64,000 nt of DNA from the NCBI GenBank assembly GCA_963761475.1, contig CAVXGT010000019.1:372001-436000 (forward strand), in the 5' to 3' direction. Numbering within the stretch: position 1 is the first letter of the stretch; the number at the start of each line of letters is the position of its first letter. Below the pieces are notes generated by a model. The model searched no databases, was not told where the DNA came from, and saw nothing but the letters and a program-made list of their open reading frames with translations. This document shows positions 34,748-43,608 of the stretch, in pieces. The stretch comes from Ga0077555 sp963761475 (GTDB lineage: Bacteria; Pseudomonadota; Alphaproteobacteria; Rhizobiales; Hyphomicrobiaceae). Both the position numbers and the translations under genes were made by a program.

Positions 34748-35071
34748 ATGTCGATCGCGCCGGAAAAAACGTACTGGGTGTACATAGCGGCAAGCAGGCC
34801 CCAGGGCGTGCTCTACGTCGGCATGACGAGCGATCTGGCAGGACGGACTTGGGAGCACCGCGAGCGCGTGATGGATGGCTTCACCAAACGCTACTGGGTT
34901 GGCAAACTTGTCTACTTCGAAGCACACGGCGACGCCGCGGTTGCGGCCAAGCGTGAGCGCGCCATGAAGCGTTGGCGGCGGGATTGGAAGATCCAACTCA
35001 TCGAAAGACACAATCCGACTTGGCGCGATCTGTTCGCAGTCGTCGTGCGGGCCGACGGTGTCGAGTGGTAA
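34748..35071 (+). CDS. GIY-YIG nuclease family protein
   Basis: A 107-residue single-domain protein of the UPF0213/YhbQ type. The hallmark is YWVYIAASRPQGVLYVGMT, where VYI and LYVGMT stand for GIY and YIG, followed by the catalytic Arg in DLAGRTWEHRE. The end KRWRRDWKIQLIERHNPTW is also typical. It is flanked at once by two inverted palindromic repeats, a setting often seen for these genes in Hyphomicrobiales. Whether it cuts the repeats, moves them, or simply travels with them is unknown. Confidence 0.88.
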   Translation: MSIAPEKTYWVYIAASRPQGVLYVGMTSDLAGRTWEHRERVMDGFTKRYWVGKLVYFEAHGDAAVAAKRERAMKRWRRDWKIQLIERHNPTWRDLFAVVVRADGVEW

Positions 35072-35520
35072 GCAACGTACTTCAAGTCGCGCGGTGAAGA
35101 TCCCGGATAGCCGCGCGAAAGCGCGGCTTCCGGGAACGCAAGGGGAGAGTGTGTGCCACGACTGTTCCGTCGCGCGCGCAACGCCCACGTTTGTCACTCA
35201 AGCAATCAGCGTAGCAATGAAACGCCGGCGTAACGGGGGGAATGCGGGGGAGGGGACGTCAGCCGATTTCATAATTCAGTGCAGGGATTGCTGTCACGAG
35301 CAGATGCAAAACCGCGGTCAGCAGACACTCGCAAGACGAGTGCGCGCCACGATGAACGAGCAAGTCCTCTGTGTTGATAGCCATCGTTCAACACCGCTCG
35401 TAGGACAAACCAGGTTTTCGGCTCTTTGCAGAGTTTGTCTAGTGTCGATACATTGGTTGCGCTTATCGCAGCGACGATTGACGATGACGCTGCAAATGCG
35501 CCTAAGCTGGAGATACCGCC
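35072..35520. other. Gap right of the GIY-YIG gene
   Basis: 449 bases without a gene. It contains the second palindromic repeat (35091-35147); base composition then drifts toward AT and leads into the accessory genes that follow. Confidence 0.5.
35091..35147 (-). repeat. Palindromic repeat right of the GIY-YIG gene (inverted copy)
   Basis: TCCCGGA, CCGCGC, loop GAAA, GCGCGG, TCCGGGA form a near-perfect hairpin. Read on the minus strand the element goes CTTGCGTTCCCGG ... CCGGGATCTTCACCGC, matching the copy at 34665 at both ends. Confidence 0.75.
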
Positions 35521-35811
35521 ATGGCGAAGGGCTATATCATTAATTCATACCGCGCGATCCATGACCCATCGGCACTGGCCTCATATGCAAAGCTGGCTGG
35601 TCCCGCTGTAGAGGCATGTGGAGGACGCATTCTCGTGCGCGGAAGCCCCGTCAAGACTTACGAAGCGGGCCTCGCTCTGCGCGCTGTGGTCGTTGAATTC
35701 GACAGTGTTGAAATCGCTCAGGCAGCATACGAGAGCGATGCGTATCAGGACGCCCTTCGTGCACTCGGCAACGGCGCGGAGCGCGACATTCGGGTCATCG
35801 AAGGCGTGTGA
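35521..35811 (+). CDS. DUF1330 family protein
   Basis: A 96-residue ferredoxin-like alpha/beta barrel protein. It starts MAKGYIINSYRAIHDPSALASYAKLAG and contains GGRILVRG and AAYESDAYQDAL, the usual DUF1330 features. Members are small dimeric proteins related to antibiotic-biosynthesis monooxygenases and stress proteins; no reaction is known. A GGAG site precedes the ATG. It is followed 108 bases on by a NIPSNAP gene of the same fold class, so the two probably work in the same process. Confidence 0.88.
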   Translation: MAKGYIINSYRAIHDPSALASYAKLAGPAVEACGGRILVRGSPVKTYEAGLALRAVVVEFDSVEIAQAAYESDAYQDALRALGNGAERDIRVIEGV

Positions 35812-35919
35812 GGCCCGAAGGTCTTGACCATCGAGGCACGAAGAAGGCCGACGTGGCCCGCGATCCAACGTAATGGATCGAGAATTATCTCAGAATACTT
35901 GAGATATCGGAGGCAGATA

Positions 35920-36243
35920 ATGGCCTTTTATGAGTTGCGGCAATACAAGATACTTCCTGGCAAAATGGTTGCGTGGCTAAAAGTCATGGAGGAGAAAATG
36001 ATTCCATTTCAAATGGCTAAGGGATGCATCATATCTGCTTCGTTCCGAGGGGAAAGCGACGAGACCTTGTATTTTTGGATTCGTCGCTTCGAGAACGAAG
36101 CCGAGCCCGAGCGTATCTACAGAGATATCTACCAGTCCGACCATTGGAAGAACGTGATTGCACCAAAACTTGACGCACTGCGAGACCCAACTGGTCGGAT
36201 CGTCAAACGCGTCGTCCCCACCAAACTATCGACTGCACAGTGA
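35920..36243 (+). CDS. NIPSNAP family protein
   Basis: A 107-residue dimeric alpha/beta barrel protein. It begins MAFYELRQYKILPGKMVAWLK and contains FWIRRFENEAEPERIYRDIY, both typical of NIPSNAP. The start follows a strong GGAGG at 8 bases. Codon use is AT-richer than in the rest of the window (ATA, AAA and TTT are common), pointing to recent acquisition together with its neighbours. Function is unknown. Confidence 0.9.
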   Translation: MAFYELRQYKILPGKMVAWLKVMEEKMIPFQMAKGCIISASFRGESDETLYFWIRRFENEAEPERIYRDIYQSDHWKNVIAPKLDALRDPTGRIVKRVVPTKLSTAQ

Positions 36244-36632
36244 CAAAGTATGGGGGGGCGGGATCAGTCTCGCCATCCAACGCCCCTGAGGTCGCAACTG
36301 GAGCATGCCGGGCACGCACGACAAAGCAGATGGCGACCTGGATAGCTCGACGGTTCGGGGCAGGCAACGACGCGACGCTGCGGAGAAAGCCGACTTTGGC
36401 CAGTGGCGTGTAGCGGCCCTATCGTGCGTTTAAGCCCACGGTAGAAACGCCCCCGATTCCGGACGACGGGGCACCGACGTCAAGGTCCGTCAAGAGGCAT
36501 CTTTAAATTGGGCTCGGCGACAATCGAGGAAGTCAGGTCTTGCCCATACTTGCGGACACGCCTGACCTCCATGAACGTGTTAAATTGCCAACGAGGAACG
36601 TACTCATTACTCTCGCCGACCACAATTTGGCT
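36244..36632. other. Gene-free stretch between NIPSNAP and dienelactone hydrolase genes
   Basis: 389 bases between convergent genes. No frame or repeat could be supported. Confidence 0.45.
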
Positions 36633-37358
36633 TTACCTAGCCATGAATTGTTCCAATTCTGCCCATGCGCTTTTAGCTGCTGCTGCGTCGTAGCCTAGCG
36701 TGCCGAAAGCATACTTCCTGGGCGGGTCAAACTTCTTGTTATCAAAACCATGATTTGCGCTTGGATAGGTCCGCATTGTAACCGCCTTCATTCCATCGAG
36801 CAACTTACGACAAGCGCTAAGCGGCACCACATCATCTGCCTCGCCGCTCAGAATCAGGGTTGGCACTTTCACTTCAGTGGTTGGGAGCCGTTGACAAGCT
36901 GGGTAATAGGCAACGGCCTTTGCTATTCCTGTGCTGACTTGGGCCGCAGCAATGGCACCCTGCCCTCCGAGAGACCATCCCAGAACGTTGATAGCATCTC
37001 GCTTTATGTTGTTTTGAGCTGCAACATATTTCGCAACAGCGCTCACATCAGCCGCTTGATCGCCGTAGGTTAATTTTCCGTCTTTATTATTCTTCAAGCC
37101 TCGAATTTCCAACGAGTTAACGCGAAATACAACAAACCCTAGCTTCGTAAGATCAGATTGCACTTCGTCGTAACTTCCCCCTTTTATATGAAATCCGCTC
37201 GCCCCGGAAAGCAAGAGGATGGCTGGAAAAGGTCCTTGCCCGGCGGGTGTTGTGATCTTCATCAGAGGCTTCATTTTTTCTAGATTGTCAGCCGCAGCGG
37301 GGGCCAGCATCAAAATAGCACCAACGAGTGCGGAAATAAGAGTTGCGAGTCGCTTCAT
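36633..37358 (-). CDS. Exported dienelactone hydrolase-like protein
   Basis: A 241-residue alpha/beta hydrolase with an N-terminal signal peptide (MKRLATLISALVGAILMLA, cleaved near PAAADN). The nucleophile elbow is LGWSLGGQG (catalytic Ser). The acid and base are suggested by LSGEADDVVPLSACR (Asp) and YPSANHGFDNKKF (His), the latter typical of the dienelactone hydrolase family. I start at MKRLATL because the 11 upstream residues would spoil the signal peptide. Low-GC codon use matches the NIPSNAP gene and sets this islet apart from its surroundings. Confidence 0.88.
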   Translation of the reverse strand: MKRLATLISALVGAILMLAPAAADNLEKMKPLMKITTPAGQGPFPAILLLSGASGFHIKGGSYDEVQSDLTKLGFVVFRVNSLEIRGLKNNKDGKLTYGDQAADVSAVAKYVAAQNNIKRDAINVLGWSLGGQGAIAAAQVSTGIAKAVAYYPACQRLPTTEVKVPTLILSGEADDVVPLSACRKLLDGMKAVTMRTYPSANHGFDNKKFDPPRKYAFGTLGYDAAAAKSAWAELEQFMAR

Positions 37359-37913
37359 GTGTCTCTCCGATATTGGCGTTTGCCTCGGCACGAGGTAGCA
37401 AAAGTCACATGTGCTCTACAAAGAGATTGCCAAGGGCCAAAGCTGGCGTCATGTAAAAATCGCGTAACTTCAATTATCAGGTACTGTCCGTTGGCGGTGA
37501 AAGCGGACCGGCCAAGCCTTGACACACTATGACCTCGTCAAAGTCAGGAGAGGTTCAGTTTCGAGGGGCGAGACGAGGCTGACGGTCGGGTTGGTCCGAG
37601 ACCGTCCGGCTGACCGGTACGTCCGAGATGAAGCGCGCACGCTGTAAAGGGCCGACGCAACACGCCCGATAGCGACCGTGCTTGCCGATGGCTGCCGACC
37701 CGACTGGCATCGTTTCCTCAATAGCGGCTTCCGTATAAAAATTCCCCATCCCCCCTCCAATATTGCACGGCCTGTCACCTCTCCCCCATGCGGCCCGGGG
37801 CGACAGCCTTTCGCGTGCAGCGGTGCGCACGGCCCGCCATTGCAGTCCTCGCCCTATGCCCTATATCGAGACCCCAGCCGCTCATCCGACCACCGCCCCG
37901 GCAAGGAGTTCCC
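37359..37913. other. Gene-free stretch before nspC
   Basis: 555 bases. The part near 37360-37500 is AT-rich and belongs to the islet. From about 37560 the composition returns to high GC with no supportable frame. The nspC promoter should be near the right end. Confidence 0.45.
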
Positions 37914-39065
37914 ATGGCCGACGACATCCTGTCCCGCTTGCCTGACGATATGGCGACGCCGGCCTACGTGCTCGATGTCAAGGCGCTCAAGCGCAACCTC
38001 GGAACCGTCGAGCGCCTCAAGCGCGAGAGCGGGGCCAAGGTGCTGCTGGCCACCAAGGCGTGGGCGATGCCGGCAGCCTTTCCGCTGATGCGCGATACGC
38101 TCGACGGCACCACGGCCAGCGGCGAATACGAAGCGCGTATGGGCGCCGAGGAGTTCGGCAAGGAGGTGCACGTCTACGCGCCGGCCTACGGTTCGGGTGA
38201 AGTCGAGCGGCTGGTCAAAATCGCGCAGCACATCTACTTCAATTCGCCGGAGCAGCTTTCTCGCTTCGCGCCCATCGCCCGCGCCGGCGGGGCAAAAATC
38301 GGCGTGCGCATCAACCCTGGCTACTCCAACGCCACGCTTGGCGGCGCACTCTACGACCCCTGTGCGCCGGGGTCGCGCTTCGGTACGCCACTCGCCGACA
38401 TCGGCGGCATCGACTGGAGCGGGATCGACATCCTGCATGTGCACGCGCTGTGCGAAAGCCTGGCGGACGGGTCGGTGGGATTGATCGAGCACGTGGCTCG
38501 TCACCTTGGCGAGCAGGTGCGGCAAGTTAAAGCCGTCAACTTCGGCGGCGGGCATTTCATCAACAAGCCCGGTTACGATCTCGACCGGCTGATTGCCGCG
38601 ATCAAGGCATTCCGCGCCCAGTTCGGTGTCGAGGTCATCCTGGAGCCCGGCGCGGGCATCGTCGTCGATACCGGCTATCTCGTCGCCAGCGTGCTGGCGC
38701 TGCACCACAACGAGAAGGACATCGCCATCCTCGACACGTCGGCCAGTTGCCACATGCCCGATGTGCTGGAGGTTCCCTATACGCCGGTCGTCGTCGGCGC
38801 GGGCAAGCCCGGCGAGCGGCGACATGCCTACCTGCTCGGCGGCAAGACGTGCATGACCGGCGATGTGATCGGCGAATACACGTTCGATACGCCGCTCGCT
38901 GCCGGCAGTCGGATCGTGTTCACCGACATGATGCAATACAGCTTCGTCAAGAACACGACCTTCAACGGCACGCCGCTGCCTGATCTCGCAATCCTCGATG
39001 CCGATGGGCATTATCGGGTCGTCAAGCGCTTCGGCTACGAGCAGTTTCGCCAGTCGCTCGGCTGA
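37914..39065 (+). CDS. nspC: Carboxynorspermidine decarboxylase
   Basis: A PLP enzyme that decarboxylates carboxyspermidine/carboxynorspermidine in the alternative polyamine route. The 383 residues have the alanine-racemase-type barrel with the PLP lysine in KVLLATKAWAMP (about residue 45), RINPGYSNATLGGALYDPC, the NFGGGHFINKPGYD loop, PGAGIVVDTGYLVASVL and DTSASCHMPDVLE. The ATG follows AAGGAG at 6 bases. Its usual partner, carboxyspermidine dehydrogenase, is not adjacent. Confidence 0.94.
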   Translation: MADDILSRLPDDMATPAYVLDVKALKRNLGTVERLKRESGAKVLLATKAWAMPAAFPLMRDTLDGTTASGEYEARMGAEEFGKEVHVYAPAYGSGEVERLVKIAQHIYFNSPEQLSRFAPIARAGGAKIGVRINPGYSNATLGGALYDPCAPGSRFGTPLADIGGIDWSGIDILHVHALCESLADGSVGLIEHVARHLGEQVRQVKAVNFGGGHFINKPGYDLDRLIAAIKAFRAQFGVEVILEPGAGIVVDTGYLVASVLALHHNEKDIAILDTSASCHMPDVLEVPYTPVVVGAGKPGERRHAYLLGGKTCMTGDVIGEYTFDTPLAAGSRIVFTDMMQYSFVKNTTFNGTPLPDLAILDADGHYRVVKRFGYEQFRQSLG

Positions 39066-39418
39066 AGCGGTCTAGCCTCTGGCCCTCGCGCGAGGTGGCG
39101 GCGCGCCCGTGTCGCATGCCACGTCAGCGAACGGGTGGCGGTAACGCATTGCAGGTGAGCGCGGGGCTGTGTAGATTAGATTAGTTCCAAAGTAAGGAGG
39201 GGCCGATGGCTACCGCGTTTGTGCCCAAGGCACAATTGGATAGCAGCGACCGAGGCCATTCTCGGCGGGGCCTGCAATCCCGGAACGACGGCTGACATGA
39301 GCGGTGCGGAGGGGTTTGCCTCGGTGCGGCTGGCGCGCTGGCCATAGAGCAAACGACAAGCTCCAGGATTGATGCTCCTTCCAAGGGACCGGAACCACAG
39401 AACGCGATCGGAGAGAAC
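39066..39418. other. Leader region of katG
   Basis: 353 bases with no established gene. It contains a possible 29-codon frame (listed separately) with a strong ribosome site. I looked for but could not define an OxyR or Fur box by eye. Confidence 0.4.
39206..39295 (+). CDS. Possible small ORF upstream of katG
   Basis: ATG at 39206 follows AAGGAGG by 7 bases, a near-ideal ribosome site, and opens a 29-residue frame MATAFVPKAQLDSSDRGHSR... ending in TGA. There is no known family. It could be a leader peptide, a remnant of a longer gene, or chance. Confidence 0.25.
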   Translation: MATAFVPKAQLDSSDRGHSRRGLQSRNDG

Positions 39419-41617
39419 ATGGCGAACGACAGCACCAGCTCATGCCCGTTTTCGGGGGCAAAACCCATTCACACAGCCGTTGGCGGCCGGTCGATCAGCG
39501 ACTGGTGGCCGAACCAGCTCAACCTCAAGATGTTGCACCAGAACCCGCCGGCTGGACGGCCGGTCGGTGAAGACTTCAACTATGCGGAGGCTTTCAAGTC
39601 GCTCGACCTGGCGGCGGTGAAAAAGGACCTCTACGCGCTGATGACGAATTCGCAGCCGTGGTGGCCGGCTGACTGGGGGCACTACGGCGGTCTCTTCATT
39701 CGCATGGCCTGGCACAGCGCGGGCACCTATCGCACGGGCGACGGGCGGGGTGGCGCCGGCAATGGCGCGCATCGCTTTGCGCCGGAAAACAGCTGGCCTG
39801 ACAACGCCAACCTGGACAAGGCCCGCCGCCTGCTTTGGCCGATCAAGCAGAAGTACGGCAACAAGCTGTCGTGGGCGGATCTGATGATCCTCACGGGCAA
39901 TTGCGCGCTCGAATCGATGGGCTTCAAGACCTTCGGCTTCGCCGGTGGGCGTGCCGACATCTGGGAGCCGGAGCAGGACATCTACTGGGGCGCGGAAGGC
40001 ACCTGGCTCGGCGACGAGCGCTACAGTGGCGATCGCGAGCTCGAGCGTCCGCTGGCGGCGGTGCAGATGGGCCTCATCTACGTCAATCCCGAGGGGCCGA
40101 ACGGCAAGGCTGATCCCGTCGCTTCCGGCCGCGACATCCGCGAGACGTTCAAGCGGATGGCCATGAACGACGAGGAGACGGTTGCCCTCACCGCTGGCGG
40201 TCACACCTTCGGCAAGGCGCATGGCGCAGGCGATGCGGCGCTGGTCGGACGTGAGCCCGAAGGCGCGCCGATCGAGGCGCAGGGTCTCGGCTGGCTCAGC
40301 ACCTACAAGTCGGGCAAGGGCGTGGATGCCATCACCAGCGGCATCGAAGGCGCCTGGAAGCCCAATCCGACAAAGTGGGACAACGGCTATTTCGACATGC
40401 TGTTCGGCTACGAGTGGGAGCTCATCAAGAGCCCGGCCGGTGCGCAACAGTGGCGGGCCAAGGACGTCAAGCCCGAGCACATGATCCCGGACGCGCACGA
40501 TCCCTCCAAGAAGCACGCGCCGATGATGACGACGGCGGATCTGGCCATGCGCTTCGATCCGATCTACGAGCCGATCTCGCGCCGCTTCCACAAGAACCCG
40601 GATCAGTTCGCCGATGCTTTCGCGCGGGCCTGGTTCAAGCTCACGCACCGCGACATGGGTCCGCGCTCGCGCTATCTCGGCCCGGAAGTTCCGGCCGAGG
40701 AGCTGATCTGGCAGGATCCCGTTCCGAAGGTCGATCATTCCTTGATCGACGCCTCGGACATCGCGTCGCTCAAGGCCAAGATCCTGGCGTCGGGGCTCAC
40801 GATCGGCCAACTGGTGGCAACAGCCTGGGCGTCGGCCTCGACGTTCCGCGGCTCCGACAAGCGGGGCGGCGCCAACGGTGCGCGCATCCGGCTCAGCCCA
40901 CAGAAGGATTGGGCGGGCAACGATCCGGCCCAGCTCGCCAAGGTGCTGGGGGCGCTCGAAGGGGTGCAGAAAGCGTTCAACGGCGCGCAGTCGGGCGGCA
41001 AGAAGGTGTCAATGGCCGATCTGATCGTGCTCGGCGGTTGTGCAGCTGTGGAGAAGGCGGCCAAGGCCGGCGGGCATGACGTGACGGTGCCGTTCACGCC
41101 GGGCCGGACGGATGCCTCGCAGGCACAGACGGACGTAGAGTCCTTCTCGGTGTTGGAGCCGGTTTCGGACGGCTTCCGCAACTACCAGAAGACCAAGTTC
41201 ACCGTGTCCCCGGAAGAGTTGATGGTGGACAAGGCGCAACTGCTGACGCTGACGGCGCCGGAGATGACGGCACTGGTCGGTGGCCTGCGCGTGCTCAACG
41301 CCAACACCGGCCAATCCAAGCATGGTGTGTTCACGCAGAAGCCCGAGACGCTCAGCAACGACTTCTTCGTCAACCTGCTCGACATGGGCACGGAGTGGAA
41401 GCCGGTTGGTGACGATGGCATCTACGAGGGACGTGACCGGGCATCGGGTAGCGTGAAGTGGACGGGGACGCGGTGCGATCTGGTGTTCGGATCGAACTCG
41501 CAGTTGCGTGCCATCGCCGAGGTCTACGCCTCCAGCGATTCCAAGGCCAAGTTCGTCAACGACTTCGTTGCGGCCTGGAACAAGGTGATGATGGCCGACC
41601 GTTTCGATCTCGCCTGA
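39419..41617 (+). CDS. katG: Catalase-peroxidase KatG
   Basis: A 732-residue bifunctional heme catalase-peroxidase that removes hydrogen peroxide. The distal triad is in GLFIRMAWHSAG (Arg95, Trp98, His99), with Trp98 part of the Met-Tyr-Trp adduct. The Tyr partner is in GLIYVNPEGPNG and the proximal His in LTAGGHTFGKAHG. The second, heme-free half runs from about 430 to the end. Length and motifs are complete. It stands alone with its own terminator. It complements the singlet-oxygen locus as part of the oxidative defences seen here. Confidence 0.97.
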   Translation: MANDSTSSCPFSGAKPIHTAVGGRSISDWWPNQLNLKMLHQNPPAGRPVGEDFNYAEAFKSLDLAAVKKDLYALMTNSQPWWPADWGHYGGLFIRMAWHSAGTYRTGDGRGGAGNGAHRFAPENSWPDNANLDKARRLLWPIKQKYGNKLSWADLMILTGNCALESMGFKTFGFAGGRADIWEPEQDIYWGAEGTWLGDERYSGDRELERPLAAVQMGLIYVNPEGPNGKADPVASGRDIRETFKRMAMNDEETVALTAGGHTFGKAHGAGDAALVGREPEGAPIEAQGLGWLSTYKSGKGVDAITSGIEGAWKPNPTKWDNGYFDMLFGYEWELIKSPAGAQQWRAKDVKPEHMIPDAHDPSKKHAPMMTTADLAMRFDPIYEPISRRFHKNPDQFADAFARAWFKLTHRDMGPRSRYLGPEVPAEELIWQDPVPKVDHSLIDASDIASLKAKILASGLTIGQLVATAWASASTFRGSDKRGGANGARIRLSPQKDWAGNDPAQLAKVLGALEGVQKAFNGAQSGGKKVSMADLIVLGGCAAVEKAAKAGGHDVTVPFTPGRTDASQAQTDVESFSVLEPVSDGFRNYQKTKFTVSPEELMVDKAQLLTLTAPEMTALVGGLRVLNANTGQSKHGVFTQKPETLSNDFFVNLLDMGTEWKPVGDDGIYEGRDRASGSVKWTGTRCDLVFGSNSQLRAIAEVYASSDSKAKFVNDFVAAWNKVMMADRFDLA

Positions 41618-41672
41618 ACCGCGATCGATGGTGCACCCGGCCGACTTGGGCCGGGTGGATGACAAAATCCTG

Positions 41673-41709
41673 CAGCGCCAATTCCATCCGGAGTTGGCGC
41701 TGTTGTCTT
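41673..41709 (+). terminator. Terminator after katG
   Basis: Nine-pair stem CAGCGCCAA / TTGGCGCTG with a 12-base loop, followed by TTGTCTT. A second GC-rich hairpin (CACCCGGCC / GGCCGGGTG) lies just before it at about 41634-41657. Confidence 0.7.
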
Positions 41710-41776
41710 GACGGGCGGCTGGTGGAGATGACGGGACACAAACCGCGCGCGCTATATCCTGGCTCGCGGGTTCCTT

Positions 41777-42586
41777 TCAGGCGCTGCGCAGGCGTTTCAC
41801 CACGATCAGCATCGTGTTCCAGCCGATCGAGAGCGCGAGTCCGGCGCCGAGCGCCGGCCACACGCCGATGCTCAGGACAGTGAGGTGGACGAGGCTGAAG
41901 GCCAGCACCATGCCGACGATACCGCCGAGGGTGTGGGCCATAAGGGCTGCGGTACCAAGGCCGCCGATTCGGGCATGCAGCACCAGCATCAGGCTGCTCA
42001 TGAGGATCGGCATGACCGAGAGGACACCGGTCACCGAGGCCGGTACGTGCTGGCTCACGACGAGGATGATGCCGGTGAAGCCTGCGACCAGCAGTGCGCG
42101 GATGACGAGGTCGCTCCATTGGCGTTTGGCACTGCGTATGGCGGCACCGCGGGTGAAGCTCTGGGCCAGCGGCAGGGAGACGGCATAGACAGGAGCTACG
42201 AACAACAGGGCTTCCGGCAGCGACCATTCGCGGGCGGTGACGATCACGGCGATGGCGCACCAGGAGAGCAGCGCGCCCAGGACGCAGACGGGGCCCGACT
42301 GGGTGGCGGCGAGCATGGCGTAGACCAGGACGAACACCGGGATGGCTGCGCAGATTGCCACGGAAGCTACTGTCGTCTCGGCGAAATAGGCGGCGTCGTG
42401 CTCGAGCGCCAGCAGCACATAGACCGGTCCCGTCAGCAGGGGCAAGGAGGCTACCATGGCGCCCAGGAAGGGGCCAAGGCGCTCGGCAATGAGGGCAACG
42501 GCAATGACGAAGAAGGCAACGAGGCCCATGCGCAACGCCATCGGCCCCAACGCTGCCAGGGGCAAGATCTCGTCGAGTGTCGTCAT
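41777..42586 (-). CDS. Polytopic inner-membrane protein of unknown function
   Basis: 269 residues with about eight or nine hydrophobic helices and almost no soluble loops. The only charged patch is RGAAIRSAKRQWSD near residue 150, which divides it into two halves of four to five helices. Other segments include GAMVASLPLLTGPVYVLLAL and LSVMPILMSSLMLVLHARIGG. The pattern suggests a small permease or exporter, but I cannot assign a family. It ends the bpt-side run and is 75 bases from the bpt stop. Confidence 0.75.
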   Translation of the reverse strand: MTTLDEILPLAALGPMALRMGLVAFFVIAVALIAERLGPFLGAMVASLPLLTGPVYVLLALEHDAAYFAETTVASVAICAAIPVFVLVYAMLAATQSGPVCVLGALLSWCAIAVIVTAREWSLPEALLFVAPVYAVSLPLAQSFTRGAAIRSAKRQWSDLVIRALLVAGFTGIILVVSQHVPASVTGVLSVMPILMSSLMLVLHARIGGLGTAALMAHTLGGIVGMVLAFSLVHLTVLSIGVWPALGAGLALSIGWNTMLIVVKRLRSA

Positions 42587-42661
42587 GTCACCCAGTCCGC
42601 CCGAGGTCGTGGCTGAAGTCTAGGGAGCACAGCACCTCGCGGATCGGTTCGTCGTGGACGG

Positions 42662-43435
42662 TCAGCGGGCGGGCGTTGGCGTCGCGAGCCGCCATCCATC
42701 GGGGCCCAGATGCTCCTGCGGGGTGAAGCGGCTCTTGTAGGTCATCTTGCGCGAGCCCTCGATCCAATAGCCGAGATAGAGATAGGGCAGGCCGAGGCGG
42801 CGGGTGTGGGCGATATGCTCGAGGATCATGTAGGAGCCGAGGCTGCGGGTTTCCTCGGAGGTGTCGTAGAAACTGTAGACCATGGAGATGCCATCGGAGA
42901 GGCGGTCGCACAGGGCGACCGCTGCGAGGCGGCCGGGGGCATCGGTGTTGGCGCCTGCCAGGGCGTCGCCGCCGGATGGCTGAACGCGATACTCGGTCAG
43001 CGTGGTGTCGATGATGGAGTCCTCGACCATCATGGCGAAGTCCATGACCGTCATGTCGGCCATGCCGCCGTCGCCGTGTCGCTGGTCGATGTAACTGCGG
43101 AAGAGCGTGTATTGCTCAACGGTCGGGACCGAAGGGATGCGGCGGGCTGTCAGGTCGGCGTTGCGGGTGATAATGCGGCGGAAGGTGCGTCCGGGCTCGA
43201 AGGCGTCGACCTTGACGCGTACCGAGACGCAGGCTTGGCAACCCTCGCAATAAGGCATGTAGGCAACGTTCTGGCTGCGGCGGAAACCACTGCGCAGCAG
43301 GCGGTCCAGCATCGGGCGTGGCTTGTCGGGCGTGAGATGGGTGAAGAGCTTTCGCTCGTGGCGGCCCTTCAAATACGGGCACTGCTGGGGAGCGGTGACA
43401 TAGAACTCGGGAAAGCTTTTCTGCTGCTCGGTCAT
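42662..43435 (-). CDS. bpt: Aspartate/glutamate leucyltransferase
   Basis: A 257-residue aminoacyl-tRNA protein transferase that adds Leu to proteins starting with Asp or Glu, marking them for ClpAP (N-degron pathway). Family marks are FYVTAPQQCPYLKGRHERKLF, MPYCEGCQACVSVRV, FRRSQNVAY and YLYLGYWIEGSRKMTYKSRF. I start at MTEQQKSF; a TTG six codons upstream is the only alternative. Convergent with no partner gene; hemB follows upstream on the same strand. Confidence 0.95.
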   Translation of the reverse strand: MTEQQKSFPEFYVTAPQQCPYLKGRHERKLFTHLTPDKPRPMLDRLLRSGFRRSQNVAYMPYCEGCQACVSVRVKVDAFEPGRTFRRIITRNADLTARRIPSVPTVEQYTLFRSYIDQRHGDGGMADMTVMDFAMMVEDSIIDTTLTEYRVQPSGGDALAGANTDAPGRLAAVALCDRLSDGISMVYSFYDTSEETRSLGSYMILEHIAHTRRLGLPYLYLGYWIEGSRKMTYKSRFTPQEHLGPDGWRLATPTPAR

Positions 43436-43608
43436 GCGGTCCCCGTACGTCAACGCTCAACTTGGTCCCTCGTCCGGCTCAGCGGGATCGACCCGGGCCG
43501 GCGCGACAAACTATGAATTCGCCGCGCCGGCATCAAGTGCTGGTGCAAGTGTGGGGCATCAAGGCATTTCGCGGTGTCGGTCCGGCGCCACAGTGGGGCG
43601 CCGGCAAC

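Noticed and set aside
34665..35147. Inverted repeats as the ends of an insertion sequence
   Set aside because: No transposase is present and the repeats are internally palindromic, unlike IS ends; a REP-like pair fits better.
37527..37830. Minus-strand frames between the dienelactone hydrolase gene and nspC as a gene or transposase remnant
   Set aside because: No motif, ribosome site or family resemblance could be recognised.
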